Part shown: positions 30,963-41,079 of the stretch, one piece after another | Numbering within the stretch: the first letter of the stretch is position 1 | Layout: each line of letters starts with the position of its first letter | Assembly: GCF_017464355.1 (NCBI RefSeq) | Contig: NZ_JAFUAG010000012.1 | Span: 1 to 43,251 of the forward strand | Direction: 5' to 3' | DNA: 43,251 nucleotides | Source of the DNA: Ruminococcus sp. | Lineage (GTDB): Bacteria; Bacillota; Clostridia; Oscillospirales; Ruminococcaceae | Position numbers and translations under genes: made by a program | Notes under the pieces: generated by a model | Seen by the model: only the letters and a program-made list of their open reading frames with translations | Told to the model about the DNA's origin: nothing | Databases searched by the model: none

Positions 30963-32477
30963 ATGAATTTACGTCCTGATGAGATAACAGGTCTGATAAA
31001 ATCACAGATTAAAAATTACCGCACCAAGCTGGTGCTGGACGATGTGGGCACCGTATGCACAGTGGGCGACGGCATATCCAGGGTAAACGGCCTGGATAAG
31101 TGTATGTCGGGCGAACTGCTGGAATTCGAGAACGGCACCTACGGCATGGCCATGAACCTGGAGCAGGATTTCGTGGGCTGCGTGCTGCTGGGTACCGAGG
31201 AAGGCATACGCGAGGGCTCAAGCGTAAAGCGTACAGGCAGGATAGTTTCGGTGCCTGTGGGCGATGCCATGCTGGGCAGGGTAGTCAATGCCCTGGGCGC
31301 ACCTATCGACGGCAAGGGTGCGATACTCACAAACGAAACAAGACCCGTTGAGAGCCCCGCTTTCGGCATAATAACAAGAAAATCAGTAAGCAGGCCTTTA
31401 CAGACAGGTATCAAGGCTATCGACTCCATGATACCCGTGGGCAGAGGTCAGCGTGAGCTTATCATAGGCGACAGACAGACGGGCAAGACCACCATTGCAC
31501 TGGATACCATGATCAACCAGAAGGGCAAGAACGTCATCTGTATCTATGTGGCTATAGGCCAGAAGATATCAACAGTTGCAAACATAGTTGATACCCTGAC
31601 CAAGAACGACGCTATGGATTATTCCATAGTCGTATCCGCAACGGCCTCCGAGATGGCGCCGCTGCAGTACATAGCACCCTATGCAGGCGTTGCAATGGCA
31701 GAATACTTCATGCTTCAGGGCAAGGACGTGCTGTGTATCTACGATGACCTTTCAAAGCACGCTGTTGCATACAGAACTATGTCACTGCTGCTGAAAAGAC
31801 CTACAGGCCGTGAGGCTTATCCCGGCGATGTATTCTATCTGCATTCAAGGCTGCTGGAGAGAGCCTGCTGCCTGAATGAGGAGAACGGCGGCGGCTCCAT
31901 AACCGCACTGCCTATCATAGAAACTCAGGCGGGCGACGTTTCGGCTTACATACCCACAAATGTCATCTCCATCACCGACGGCCAGATATTCCTGGAGACA
32001 GAGCTGTTCTTCTCGGGCGTAAGGCCTGCGGTAAACCCGGGTATATCCGTATCGCGAGTTGGCGGCTCGGCACAGATAAAGGCCATGAAGAAGGTATCGG
32101 GTCCCCTTAAGCTGCTGTACTCACAGTACAGAGAGCTGCAGAGCTTCTCGCAGTTCGGCTCCGACCTCGACCAGGATACCAAGGACAGACTTGCCCAGGG
32201 CGAGCGTATAGTTGAGGTGCTCAAGCAGTCGAAGAATTCGCCTGTTGACGTTGAGAAGCAGGTAGTCATCATATATGCGGTGGTAAACAACTATCTCAAG
32301 AGCATACCTGTGGAGGATATCAGGGAGTACGAGAAGGATCTTTTCCTGCACCTTGATGAAGCCCACCCCGACATACTGGCTTCCATAAGAGATACCAAAG
32401 AGCTTACTGCGGAGAACGAGAAGGAGCTGAAAGCAGTTCTTAAGGACTTTGCGGAAAAGTTCGTGGCTCAGAAGTAA
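30963..32477 (+). CDS. atpA: ATP synthase F1 subunit alpha
   Basis: 504-aa non-catalytic nucleotide-binding subunit. Starts [19 protein letters not shown]. The P-loop GDRQTGKT is near residue 170, and the hallmark [17 protein letters not shown] with the arginine-finger region is near 365. C-terminal helical domain complete. GGAAGGGAACGG precedes the ATG. The 52-nt gap after atpH has no terminator. Confidence 0.98.
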   Translation: MNLRPDEITGLIKSQIKNYRTKLVLDDVGTVCTVGDGISRVNGLDKCMSGELLEFENGTYGMAMNLEQDFVGCVLLGTEEGIREGSSVKRTGRIVSVPVGDAMLGRVVNALGAPIDGKGAILTNETRPVESPAFGIITRKSVSRPLQTGIKAIDSMIPVGRGQRELIIGDRQTGKTTIALDTMINQKGKNVICIYVAIGQKISTVANIVDTLTKNDAMDYSIVVSATASEMAPLQYIAPYAGVAMAEYFMLQGKDVLCIYDDLSKHAVAYRTMSLLLKRPTGREAYPGDVFYLHSRLLERACCLNEENGGGSITALPIIETQAGDVSAYIPTNVISITDGQIFLETELFFSGVRPAVNPGISVSRVGGSAQIKAMKKVSGPLKLLYSQYRELQSFSQFGSDLDQDTKDRLAQGERIVEVLKQSKNSPVDVEKQVVIIYAVVNNYLKSIPVEDIREYEKDLFLHLDEAHPDILASIRDTKELTAENEKELKAVLKDFAEKFVAQK

Positions 32478-32489
32478 GGAGAACGGCTT

Positions 32490-33350
32490 ATGGCTAACAT
32501 GAAGGACGTTAAGCGCCGCATAAAAAGCGTGGAAAGCACCATGCAGATAACCAAGGCGATGCAGCTGGTGGCGTCCTCGAAGATGAGGAAGGCCAAGGAG
32601 CGCGCCGAGGCGGTACACCCGTTTTTTGAAGGCGTTTTCCAGGTCATGGCAGATATCTCCCGTGACCACGAGTTCACCTCGGTGTTCACCAAGAAGAAGT
32701 TCAAGAATTCGGTGCTGCTCATAGTCATCGCAGGCGACAGAGGTCTGGCGGGCGGCTTCAACTCAAATGTGCTGAAGCTGGCAAAATCCAAGGCTGACGA
32801 GATAGAGGCCGGCGGCGGTGAAGCAGTCATCATGGCCATAGGCAAGAAGGCTGTGGAGTTCTTTGAGAAGCGTGACTACAAGCTGATAGACGGTTTCCCC
32901 CAGATAGCTGAGGGCATCGAGCTGATAGACACCATGATGATAGCCGACAAGGTCATAGACAGATTCAAGCTGGGTGACTTTGACGCGGTGGAGCTTGTAT
33001 ACACCACCTTTGTTTCGGTGATGACCCAGGAACCTCAGCACCTGAGGATACTGCCTGTGGAGCATCTGGAATATCTTGGTGAAAAGCACCCCATGACTAT
33101 CTACGACCCCTCTCCCGAGGCGGTATTTGACAGCCTTATACCCGAATATATGGGCGGTATGCTGTACTCCGCCATAGTTGACAGCTTTGCTTCCGAGCAG
33201 GCTGCCAGAAGAACGGCTATGGAATCTGCCAGCGACAATGCAGGCGAGATGATCGATAAGCTGTCCCTGCTTTACAACCGTGCAAGACAGGCACAGATAA
33301 CTCAGGAGATCACCGAGATAAGTTCAGCAAGCCTTAATGATAATTCATAG
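32490..33350 (+). CDS. atpG: ATP synthase F1 subunit gamma
   Basis: 286-aa central shaft. N-terminal MANMKDVKRRIKSVESTMQI and TKAMQLVASSKMRKA; GDRGLAGGFNSNV near 80; C-terminal SEQAARRTAMESASDNAGEM-x-DKL is the standard end helix. Ribosome binding site AAGGAG 9 nt before the ATG. The gap to atpD is unusually long (379 nt) and contains repeats. Confidence 0.97.
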   Translation: MANMKDVKRRIKSVESTMQITKAMQLVASSKMRKAKERAEAVHPFFEGVFQVMADISRDHEFTSVFTKKKFKNSVLLIVIAGDRGLAGGFNSNVLKLAKSKADEIEAGGGEAVIMAIGKKAVEFFEKRDYKLIDGFPQIAEGIELIDTMMIADKVIDRFKLGDFDAVELVYTTFVSVMTQEPQHLRILPVEHLEYLGEKHPMTIYDPSPEAVFDSLIPEYMGGMLYSAIVDSFASEQAARRTAMESASDNAGEMIDKLSLLYNRARQAQITQEITEISSASLNDNS

Positions 33351-33351
33351 T

Positions 33352-33456
33352 CCTCGGCCGGACGGGCCGATATCGGCCGCTTACGCTCCCTTCGGTCGCT
33401 CGCTGTCACAGGCGGGGCGGCAGGGTGTTTACGAAAACGAGAGAGTTTTGGGCGGA
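33352..33456 (-). repeat. 105-bp GC-rich dispersed repeat, copy 1, inside the atp operon
   Basis: The reverse complement matches 42845-42949 at about 96 of 105 positions with no gaps, including CGCCTGTGACAGCGAGCGAC and the palindromic GGCCGATATCGGCC. It begins 2 nt after the atpG stop codon. Confidence 0.8.
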
Positions 33457-33531
33457 AGATGAGGACAGGATCTGTGGTTCATTATGGACGCTGTTTGCTG
33501 TTCTTTGTAAACAGGTCTGATAAAACATGGC

Positions 33532-33659
33532 TATCCTCCCGACGCACCATAACAAACGTTGTTATATCGGAACATGAAACAGCAGGCGGGGGGTAGATGA
33601 CATCAACACAATGCTTCATCGTTACAGCGGCAGGTTTTGTGGTGTACTAAAATGATGGT
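33532..33659. repeat. Degenerate CACACC-ended element between atpG and atpD
   Basis: Starts TATCCTCCCGACGCACC and ends GGTGTACTAAAATGATGGTCA. Both ends resemble those of the 36580-36728 element (TATCCCGCTGACACACC; GGTGTGCTAAAGGGATA). The internal core is poorly conserved. Confidence 0.45.
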
Positions 33660-33666
33660 CATATAA

Positions 33667-35136
<1,470 letters not shown>

Positions 35137-35151
35137 CGAAAGGCGGCAGCT

Positions 35152-35556
35152 ATGGCAGTTTTCAAGTTAAGGGTGCTGACCCCCGAGAAAGTCTTCTTTG
35201 ACGGCGATTGCGAGCAGCTCACAGCAAAGACCACCTCGGGCTATGTGGGCATATTGAAGGGGCACGCCCCCTATGTGGCCAGCATAGTGCCCTCGGAGAT
35301 GAAGATAAAGGCAGACGGGAATTCCCGTTCTGCGGCTATCTCTGACGGGGTGGTAAAGGTATCGGCTGATGACACCGTAACGGTGCTGACCTCGGCCATA
35401 GAGTGGTCTGATGAGATAGACGTTGCCCGTGCCGAGCGTGCAAGGGAGAGAGCCGAAAAGCAGCTGAAAGCCCAGACCAGCCGTACAGAGTTCGACCTGG
35501 CGGAACGTCAGCTGAAAAGAGCTGTCAACCGTATCTCGGTGGCAGGCAAAAAATAG
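35152..35556 (+). CDS. atpC: ATP synthase F1 subunit epsilon
   Basis: 134-aa central stalk subunit and ATPase inhibitor. N-terminal beta-sandwich: FKLRVLTPEKVFFDGDCEQL, GYVGILKGHAPYVASIVPSE, ISDGVVKVSADDTVTVLTSA; then a two-helix C-terminal domain rich in Arg/Glu/Ala. 15 nt after atpD; last gene of the operon before a terminator. Confidence 0.96.
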   Translation: MAVFKLRVLTPEKVFFDGDCEQLTAKTTSGYVGILKGHAPYVASIVPSEMKIKADGNSRSAAISDGVVKVSADDTVTVLTSAIEWSDEIDVARAERARERAEKQLKAQTSRTEFDLAERQLKRAVNRISVAGKK

Positions 35557-35566
35557 CAAAAATAAC

Positions 35567-35604
35567 GAGCTTCTCTGCGGGTGCGCCCACAGGGAAGCTC
35601 TTTT
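35567..35604 (+). terminator. Terminator of the atp operon
   Basis: GAGCTTC...GGAAGCTC with an inner CTG-GGG/CCC-CAG helix, followed by TTTTC. Confidence 0.85.
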
Positions 35605-35616
35605 CATTATTGCCGC

Positions 35617-35658
35617 AAAAAACAGGCTTCCTTATGGATTTTCCATAAAGAAGCCTGT
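35617..35658 (-). terminator. Terminator of the dockerin gene at 35676
   Basis: On the minus strand ACAGGCTTC-TTTATGG-aaaat-CCATAAG-GAAGCCTGT followed by TTTTTT. Confidence 0.9.
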
Positions 35659-35675
35659 GCTGTATTTTATCAATA

Positions 35676-36536
35676 TTATTGCTTAGTCAGCTTGCTGAGG
35701 TCGGGCACCTTGATATCATGGGCTTTGCCTGACTCAAGGAAAGTCAGTGATACAGGATCAATGGTTTCTGTGTATCTTCTGGTACCCACCAGGGAAACAT
35801 TGTTACCGCTGATGTCGAACTCGTAGTAGAAGTATGCGCCGTATGCAGAATAAAGCTCATAAACGGTATTGCCGCTGCGCCTTATGCCCTTATACGTCAT
35901 AGAACCTGCCAGTGCGGTATCCATTTCATCTAAGATCATGTTGTATTCTGAAACCGCGCTGCCGATGTCGTTGGTCTGTTCATAACTGTTATTAACGTAA
36001 TCAATACTGTAGGCCTGTTCATCGTTAAGGCTTATGATCACATTGTGCCTCTCTGTATTGCCTGTGGTCTCATTGATGTCTTTCTCTTCTCCGTAACCGT
36101 CATGGCCTTTTACGGAAAAATCCTCCATGTAGGTGTGACCACCCATTGAGTAGGTGTAGGAAAGGGTCAGGTCGCTGTTCCGAAGTCCGCCCCTGATATT
36201 TGCCATATACTTGCCCATAGTTTCCTCGGGCAGTGCCTTAAGACCCTTTACATGGCCTGCCAGCATCATCAGGTCGGTGACATCCACGCTGCCGTCCTCG
36301 TTGAAGTCAGCCAGCGAATAGTCGTCCATGCCCGATATGGATTTTACAAAGGCAGCCGTGCGGGTAAGGTCGGTGACATCTACGTTGCCGTCCAGGTTTA
36401 TATCTCCGTTCAGTTCCTTTTTTATACCATTTTCAATGGTGTCATAGGTGTATTCCTCAGCGCTTGCAGGTACAGCGTAAACTGCTGCAGCCATAACAGC
36501 AGCCGCAGCTGCCGCAATGATACGTTTTGTTTTCAT
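35676..36536 (-). CDS. Secreted protein with N-terminal dockerin, unknown C-terminal domain
   Basis: 286 aa from ATG 36536 (MKTKRIIAAAAAAVMAAAVY), with AAAGGAAC upstream. The signal peptide ends near PASA. A dockerin starts near residue 35: DINLDGNVDVTDLTRTAAFV and DFNEDGSVDVTDLMMLAGHV. The rest (about 105-286) is a beta-rich domain with SLTYSYSMGGHTYMEDFSV-like strands (LTLSYTYSMGGHTYMEDF) that reports no known motif to me. An N-terminal dockerin is unusual. The following gene encodes a protein of the same architecture with a similar ending (FPDFSEYTLIDR versus VPDLSKLTKQ), so the two are probably paralogs. Confidence 0.85.
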   Translation of the reverse strand: MKTKRIIAAAAAAVMAAAVYAVPASAEEYTYDTIENGIKKELNGDINLDGNVDVTDLTRTAAFVKSISGMDDYSLADFNEDGSVDVTDLMMLAGHVKGLKALPEETMGKYMANIRGGLRNSDLTLSYTYSMGGHTYMEDFSVKGHDGYGEEKDINETTGNTERHNVIISLNDEQAYSIDYVNNSYEQTNDIGSAVSEYNMILDEMDTALAGSMTYKGIRRSGNTVYELYSAYGAYFYYEFDISGNNVSLVGTRRYTETIDPVSLTFLESGKAHDIKVPDLSKLTKQ

Positions 36537-36579
36537 AGCATCAGTTCCTTTCAGTTTATCGTATATCATTTATTGTGGT

Positions 36580-36728
36580 TATCCCGCTGACACACCACAA
36601 AAACAGCGGCTTTACAGAACTTAAGGTTCTTGGCGTATATCTTTCCCCCGCCGCAGGCGGGGGAAAGATATACAACGCTGAATTATCCTTTTGTTTACCG
36701 CATTTTTAGTTGGTGTGCTAAAGGGATA
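36580..36728. repeat. CACACC-ended palindromic element, copy 2
   Basis: 149 bp bounded by TATCCCGCTGACACACCA and TGGTGTGCTAAAGGGATA. The internal hairpin is long: GTATATCTTTCCCCCG ... CGGGGGAAAGATATAC around a CCGCAGG loop. It sits between two dockerin genes, 5' of the one ending at 35676. Confidence 0.65.
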
Positions 36729-36755
36729 GTCATATCATTTATTTTACTTCGCCTC

Positions 36756-37601
36756 TCACCGATCGATCAAAGTATACTCCGAAAAATCTGGGAAAACGAT
36801 ATTTCCTGTTCTGCCTGCCACAGGCACCGCTGTATCGTGGAAAGTGCCGTCCTTTTCATATATTTTTATCCTGGTCATTACCCCGCTGTTGAAAGTGTAG
36901 GCATATATGATGCTGTCATTAAATGTGTAGACCTCTGTGACCTCAGAAGCTTTGCCGTCTTCATTCCTGTGACCCAGGTAGGTGAGATGATAACCGAGTA
37001 CAGCTGACAAATAGGTCTGTGCAAAGTCGCTGTAACTGTCACCGCTGTCTGTTATATCATAGTACGTCTTATCAGAAGGCATAGTATAATAGCACTTGCC
37101 GTCTTTTTTCACCAGTGTTATTTTATTGCCGCTCTCACCGTCCTTAAGATCCATTACATATTCATCGCCCAGCAGCATCAGCTCCTGACTATCGGGCTCT
37201 TCGTCTTCAGGTGAGGAAAGTGTGATCTTTATATCCTTTTCTGCATGAAACCCTCTGTAAACCTTCATGTTCTCTCCGCAGGCAGGTGCAGGTATGCTCC
37301 TTATGCTCTTTACCCGGGCTGCAAGTATCATCAGGTCGGTGACATTGGTGTCGCCGTCACTGTTGAGGTCGGCGGCCGCTGTATTTTCAAGGCTCGCCAG
37401 ACCCTTTACATGGGCAGCCAGCTTCATCAGGTCGGTGACATCTGTGTCGCCGTCACCGTTCAGGTCGCCGTCGTTTATTTCCATAGTCAGGTCTTTGGTC
37501 ACGGTGTCGTAGGTGAATTCTTCGGCACCCGCAGGGATCGCGAGCGCCGCCGCGGCCATGACCATCGCCGCCGCTGCTGCAAACGTTCTCTTCAGTTTCA
37601 T
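36756..37601 (-). CDS. Secreted protein with N-terminal dockerin, paralog
   Basis: 281 aa from ATG 37601 (MKLKRTFAAAAAMVMAAAAL), with GGAGG upstream. Signal peptide ending near PAGA. Dockerin from about residue 42: DLNGDGDTDVTDLMKLAAHV and DLNSDGDTNVTDLMILAARV, both calcium loops intact. The remaining ~170 residues resemble the product of the gene at 35676 in layout: strands with YVMDLKDGESGNKITLVKKD, then VYTFNDSIIYAYTFNSGVMT and the end IVFPDFSEYTL. No catalytic motif recognised; a carbohydrate- or protein-binding role is possible but unsupported. Confidence 0.85.
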   Translation of the reverse strand: MKLKRTFAAAAAMVMAAAALAIPAGAEEFTYDTVTKDLTMEINDGDLNGDGDTDVTDLMKLAAHVKGLASLENTAAADLNSDGDTNVTDLMILAARVKSIRSIPAPACGENMKVYRGFHAEKDIKITLSSPEDEEPDSQELMLLGDEYVMDLKDGESGNKITLVKKDGKCYYTMPSDKTYYDITDSGDSYSDFAQTYLSAVLGYHLTYLGHRNEDGKASEVTEVYTFNDSIIYAYTFNSGVMTRIKIYEKDGTFHDTAVPVAGRTGNIVFPDFSEYTLIDR

Positions 37602-37636
37602 TAGCTGCCTCCTTTTATGGTCTTTTAATGTTTTGA

Positions 37637-37734
37637 TCCCAATTTGGCAGTGTATTGTTTCCCACACCGTAGGCGGGGAAAACAATACAAAAAAAGCCAT
37701 TCTGTATCACCAGCAATACACTTCAAAATTGGGA
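37637..37734 (-). repeat. TCCCAATTT-family palindromic element, copy B
   Basis: 98 bp bounded by TCCCAATTT (37637-37645) and AAATTGGGA (37726-37734). Its reverse complement matches 2401-2499 well over the whole length, including GAAGTGTATTGCTG near one end. It lies 35 nt upstream of the dockerin gene that starts at 37601. Confidence 0.75.
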
Positions 37735-37747
37735 GATGTTTTATTTG

Positions 37748-39166
37748 TTAAAGATATCCTACCATATCACTGTCGATATACCAGCTGCCGTTCATGCAGT
37801 AGATGTATACCAGCTCAGTCTCGGAATAGATATCGCCGTTCCAGTCGGGGTGGCTCCACCTTACAGCTGCCGCATAAACAGGCTTGCCCTCGTCGCACCT
37901 GTCTGCAAACTTAGCAGAGGTCATTATATCTATGTAGTCGTAGCTGTCAGGCTCGGCATCGCCGTTTATCATGCTGTTGACCTCACCTGTGGAAGACCTT
38001 TCCTCCAGCGCCAGCACCTCGTACTCATAGTCGTAGTCGGTGTCACCGAAGGTGTTCTCGTAGTAGGACTTCTCGTATCTGTAAAGGTCATAATCCTCGG
38101 GGGGCTCATCGTACTCTGAGCGCATATTCTCCTCTATCTCATCATGCAGCTCATCGGGAACTGTCATGTTGAAAACAGTGTTGAAATCCCTGTCTGTCAT
38201 GCAGGCCTTGAGGAACTTGTCCAGCACCTCTTCGGGAGCAGGGTCGTTCTCCGCGGGCTTGTCCGCCAGGCCGCTTATCCTGAAAGTAACGCTCAGTTCA
38301 TCGTAGAAGTACAGGTCTTCAGGGTCAATAGCTGCGTCCTCAGCGCTGCCGCCCATGAGGTCGGCTATCTGTATGCGGTAGCAGTTGTCTTCCTCGTCCA
38401 GGTTGCCATAGCGGACCTTTGAAGCGTCAAAGTCCACATCGTAGCCGTCCGCCGTGATGTTCAGCAGCTCTATTTTCAGCTCATCGCCCCTGTAGTCGCC
38501 CTTGACCTTCTTGTTGACATTGGCATTCTCGCCTGCCTCCAGGAAGCCCTCCAGCTCACTGCCGTCAGCTCCCAGGGTGCCGTCCAGCAGACCTGTGATA
38601 TCAACGCACATCATGGTGCAGCCGCTGGCACCGGGCAGATATCTTTCGCCGTCCCAGCTGTCATACTCGTAGTTAAGGCTGGGGTTCAGGCCTGTGTCAT
38701 CTGCGGCAGTCAGGCTCTCTTTGGTTATGCTGACAGAGTATACACCGTCCCCTGTGATATCAGCGTCCACACCGAAAGAGGGTGAGCCCGCGTATCCCTG
38801 ACCGTTCCAGTTGCCCCAGTTCATGCTGCTGTCGGCAAACATCAGGTAGGCATCATACCCCTCAAAATCCTCATCAGAACCCTCAGGGTCTGCAGGCAGG
38901 GAGCGTATGCCCTTTACATGGGCGGCTATCATCATAACATCGGTCACATTAACATCACCGTCAAAGTTTACATCTGCCGTATCAAGTGCATCATCAGGCA
39001 GCGGCTTGATGTTCTTTACATGGGCAGCCACCTTTGTAAGGTCAGTGACGTTTATATCGCCGTCACCTGTCACATCGCCCTTTATGCTGCCCTCAGCATG
39101 GGCAGTGACTGCACCGGTCATCAAAAGTCCCGCGGCAGCCATTGTGATAACTTTTTTGTTAAACAT
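37748..39166 (-). CDS. Large secreted protein with N-terminal dockerin
   Basis: 472 aa from ATG 39166 (MFNKKVITMAAAGLLMTGAV), with GGAGG about 9 nt upstream. Signal peptide to about AHA. Dockerin at about 27-90: DVTGDGDINVTDLTKVAAHV and DVNFDGDVNVTDVMMIAAHV. A beta-sandwich-like middle follows (about 105-310), with AYLMFADSSMNWGNWNGQGY and SVSITKESLTAADDTGLNPS. The C-terminal part (about 325-472) is acidic and Tyr/Asp-rich, with YDYEYEVLALEERSSTGEVN and ending YIYCMNGSWYIDSDMVGYL, a pattern seen in NTF2-like or DUF4878-type folds. No catalytic residues recognised. A likely non-catalytic cellulosome component. Confidence 0.82.
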   Translation of the reverse strand: MFNKKVITMAAAGLLMTGAVTAHAEGSIKGDVTGDGDINVTDLTKVAAHVKNIKPLPDDALDTADVNFDGDVNVTDVMMIAAHVKGIRSLPADPEGSDEDFEGYDAYLMFADSSMNWGNWNGQGYAGSPSFGVDADITGDGVYSVSITKESLTAADDTGLNPSLNYEYDSWDGERYLPGASGCTMMCVDITGLLDGTLGADGSELEGFLEAGENANVNKKVKGDYRGDELKIELLNITADGYDVDFDASKVRYGNLDEEDNCYRIQIADLMGGSAEDAAIDPEDLYFYDELSVTFRISGLADKPAENDPAPEEVLDKFLKACMTDRDFNTVFNMTVPDELHDEIEENMRSEYDEPPEDYDLYRYEKSYYENTFGDTDYDYEYEVLALEERSSTGEVNSMINGDAEPDSYDYIDIMTSAKFADRCDEGKPVYAAAVRWSHPDWNGDIYSETELVYIYCMNGSWYIDSDMVGYL

Positions 39167-39308
39167 ATAAACTACCTCCATAAGATCTTCACTTAATCCA
39201 TTATACAACAAACCGCCCCGATTGTCAATAAAAACAACGTTTCGCTGCTGTATGGGAGACGACCGTAAAATGCACTGAATTTTTTCTGCACCGCTTTTAC
39301 AGCAGACT

Positions 39309-39403
39309 TCCGTTCCTGATGTGTATTGCCGTGATACAGAAAGGCTTCTTTCGTATTTCACACCCGCCTTCGGAGAGTGGAGCGATACACAACTAGATCG
39401 GGA
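39309..39403 (+). repeat. TCCCAATTT-family palindromic element, copy C (diverged)
   Basis: Starts TCCGTTCCTGATGTGTATTG and ends ACTAGATCGGGA; aligns with 2401-2499 through GTGTATTGC, GATACAGAA, GGCT and CTTTCGTATT. The terminal nonamers have decayed. About 140 nt upstream of the 39166 start. Confidence 0.6.
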
Positions 39404-39498
39404 TACAGCAGACAATGTTGGTTTTGTGTGAATTGTGTAAAGGCACTACTTTTAAATTGTGCAAAATTACAGTTTTTGATGAAATTTAACGTATAATA

Positions 39499-39527
39499 AT
39501 GACAAAAAATAAGAAATCTGCTATAAT
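39499..39527 (+). promoter_or_regulatory. Promoter of the GGDEF/lipoprotein operon
   Basis: ATGACA (39499-39504), 17-nt spacer, TATAAT (39522-39527) with an extended TGC before the -10. Confidence 0.65.
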
Positions 39528-39588
39528 ATAGTTATCTCTATTAAACGAAATACTATCTGTCTCAGAAACAGAGATAAGGGGAAATAAT

Positions 39589-41079
39589 ATGAGCAAAAAG
39601 AAGAGCAGGGATCATCTGCGGCAGATAAAAATGATCCAGCTCGGTATGATAGCAGGCTTTGTAGCTATAGTAATGGGCGCGGTGCTGGCGGTAATGGTGC
39701 TGGCGGTCAACAAGACCGATGAGGTGCTCAAAAACAAGGTCGTGTCCATGACATCATCGCTGAACGTGCAGATGAAGCTGAACCTGCAAAGCTATATGAG
39801 CCGTATGGAAACGGTGGCCACGCTGGCCTTCGGCGAGAAGGAGGCATACACCTACGACGCCACCGACCCGAACAACGACGAGTACGAGGCGATAAATACC
39901 GAGAAGGTCATCACAGATAAGCTGTATAATCTGTGTATAATGGAAAATTTTGTAGATTATGGAATAGTTTACCGCAACAACCGTACAGTGGGCAAGCTTT
40001 CAAACGGCACCACCTCGCTGTTCGGTGAGCAGCTTTATGAGAAGCTTAGCTCCATGGTGACAGACCCCCGTTCCCAGGACGGCTGGTCGGCAGGCTATGA
40101 GGGAGATTTCAGGAGGATATACTATGTAAAGCAGGTGCATGAGAATGCAGTACTGGTCATATCCTTCTATGCAAATGAGCTGGTGGCGGTCTTCGATAAT
40201 CCCGAAACACTGACGGATATGCAGATAAAGCTGACCGATGCGAACTATAATATACTCTACTCAAAAAACGGCGATGACGTGGGCACAGGGCTGTCCTCGG
40301 AGATAACAGGCCGTATCAGCGGACATGACTTCGCCACTGCTATGGATAACGAGTATCTGGTATCGGTGAACAAGTGCGATGACTGGTATGTGGTGTGCTA
40401 TATACCCACCCAGAAGATACTGGCGGAAAAGAACGAGATGAAGCGGTATATCTACATGGCGGGCGGCATAGCCATGCTGCTGGCCGCACTGCTGGGCATG
40501 GTGCTGAGCTACCGCATAACCAGCCCTGTCAAGACCATGGTGGCTGAGCTTGACAACAAGGCCAGCACCGACAGGCTCACAGGTATACTCAATAAGCTGG
40601 CCTTTGAGGAAATGGCAGGCACTGCCATAGGCAATTCGCTGGAGAGCGAGCGCAGGGCGCTGGTCATACTGGATATAGATGACTTCAAGCGGGTGAACGA
40701 TACTCTCGGCCACGCAGCAGGCGACAAGCTGCTGGCAGGCACAGGGGGCGTCCTCAGGGAGGTCTTCTCTGATGATGACTATCTTGGCCGTGTGGGCGGT
40801 GATGAGTTCTGCATACTTATGAATGCAGGCAAGATGTCCGAGGAGGAGTTCACTGACTACGTCACTGAAAAGTGTACAGCCCTGAACAAGGCCTTCCACG
40901 ATAACAGCACCGCTGCGGAATACGGCTATCAGGTCACTGCAAGTATAGGCGCAGCGCTGTATCCTCAGGACGGCAGAACTTTCAAGGAACTTTACAGCGC
41001 CTGTGACGAGGCCATGTATGCCGCCAAGAAAAGCGGCAAGGACGGTTTCACCTTTTTCGGAAAGGGGGGCGTATCATGA
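39589..41079 (+). CDS. Membrane-bound GGDEF diguanylate cyclase with extracytoplasmic sensor
   Basis: 496 aa. Membrane helix 1 at about 15-40 (MIQLGMIAGFVAIVMGAVLA), an extracytoplasmic Cache-like region of about 240 residues (including MENFVDYGIVYRNNRTVGKL and YYVKQVHENAVLVISFYANE), then membrane helix 2 near 290-312 (YIYMAGGIAMLLAALLGMVL). The GGDEF domain carries DRLTGILNKLAFEE, LDIDDFKRVNDTLGHAAGDK and the signature GRVGGDEFCILMN; no RxxD inhibitory site directly precedes it. AAGGGG lies before the ATG. Its stop overlaps the start of the lipoprotein gene (ATGA), so both are made together. Confidence 0.93.
   Translation: MSKKKSRDHLRQIKMIQLGMIAGFVAIVMGAVLAVMVLAVNKTDEVLKNKVVSMTSSLNVQMKLNLQSYMSRMETVATLAFGEKEAYTYDATDPNNDEYEAINTEKVITDKLYNLCIMENFVDYGIVYRNNRTVGKLSNGTTSLFGEQLYEKLSSMVTDPRSQDGWSAGYEGDFRRIYYVKQVHENAVLVISFYANELVAVFDNPETLTDMQIKLTDANYNILYSKNGDDVGTGLSSEITGRISGHDFATAMDNEYLVSVNKCDDWYVVCYIPTQKILAEKNEMKRYIYMAGGIAMLLAALLGMVLSYRITSPVKTMVAELDNKASTDRLTGILNKLAFEEMAGTAIGNSLESERRALVILDIDDFKRVNDTLGHAAGDKLLAGTGGVLREVFSDDDYLGRVGGDEFCILMNAGKMSEEEFTDYVTEKCTALNKAFHDNSTAAEYGYQVTASIGAALYPQDGRTFKELYSACDEAMYAAKKSGKDGFTFFGKGGVS

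Noticed and set aside
39181-39415. N-terminal extension of the dockerin protein start to 39415
   Set aside because: It would translate a dispersed repeat; ATG 39166 has a strong ribosome binding site and begins a proper signal peptide.
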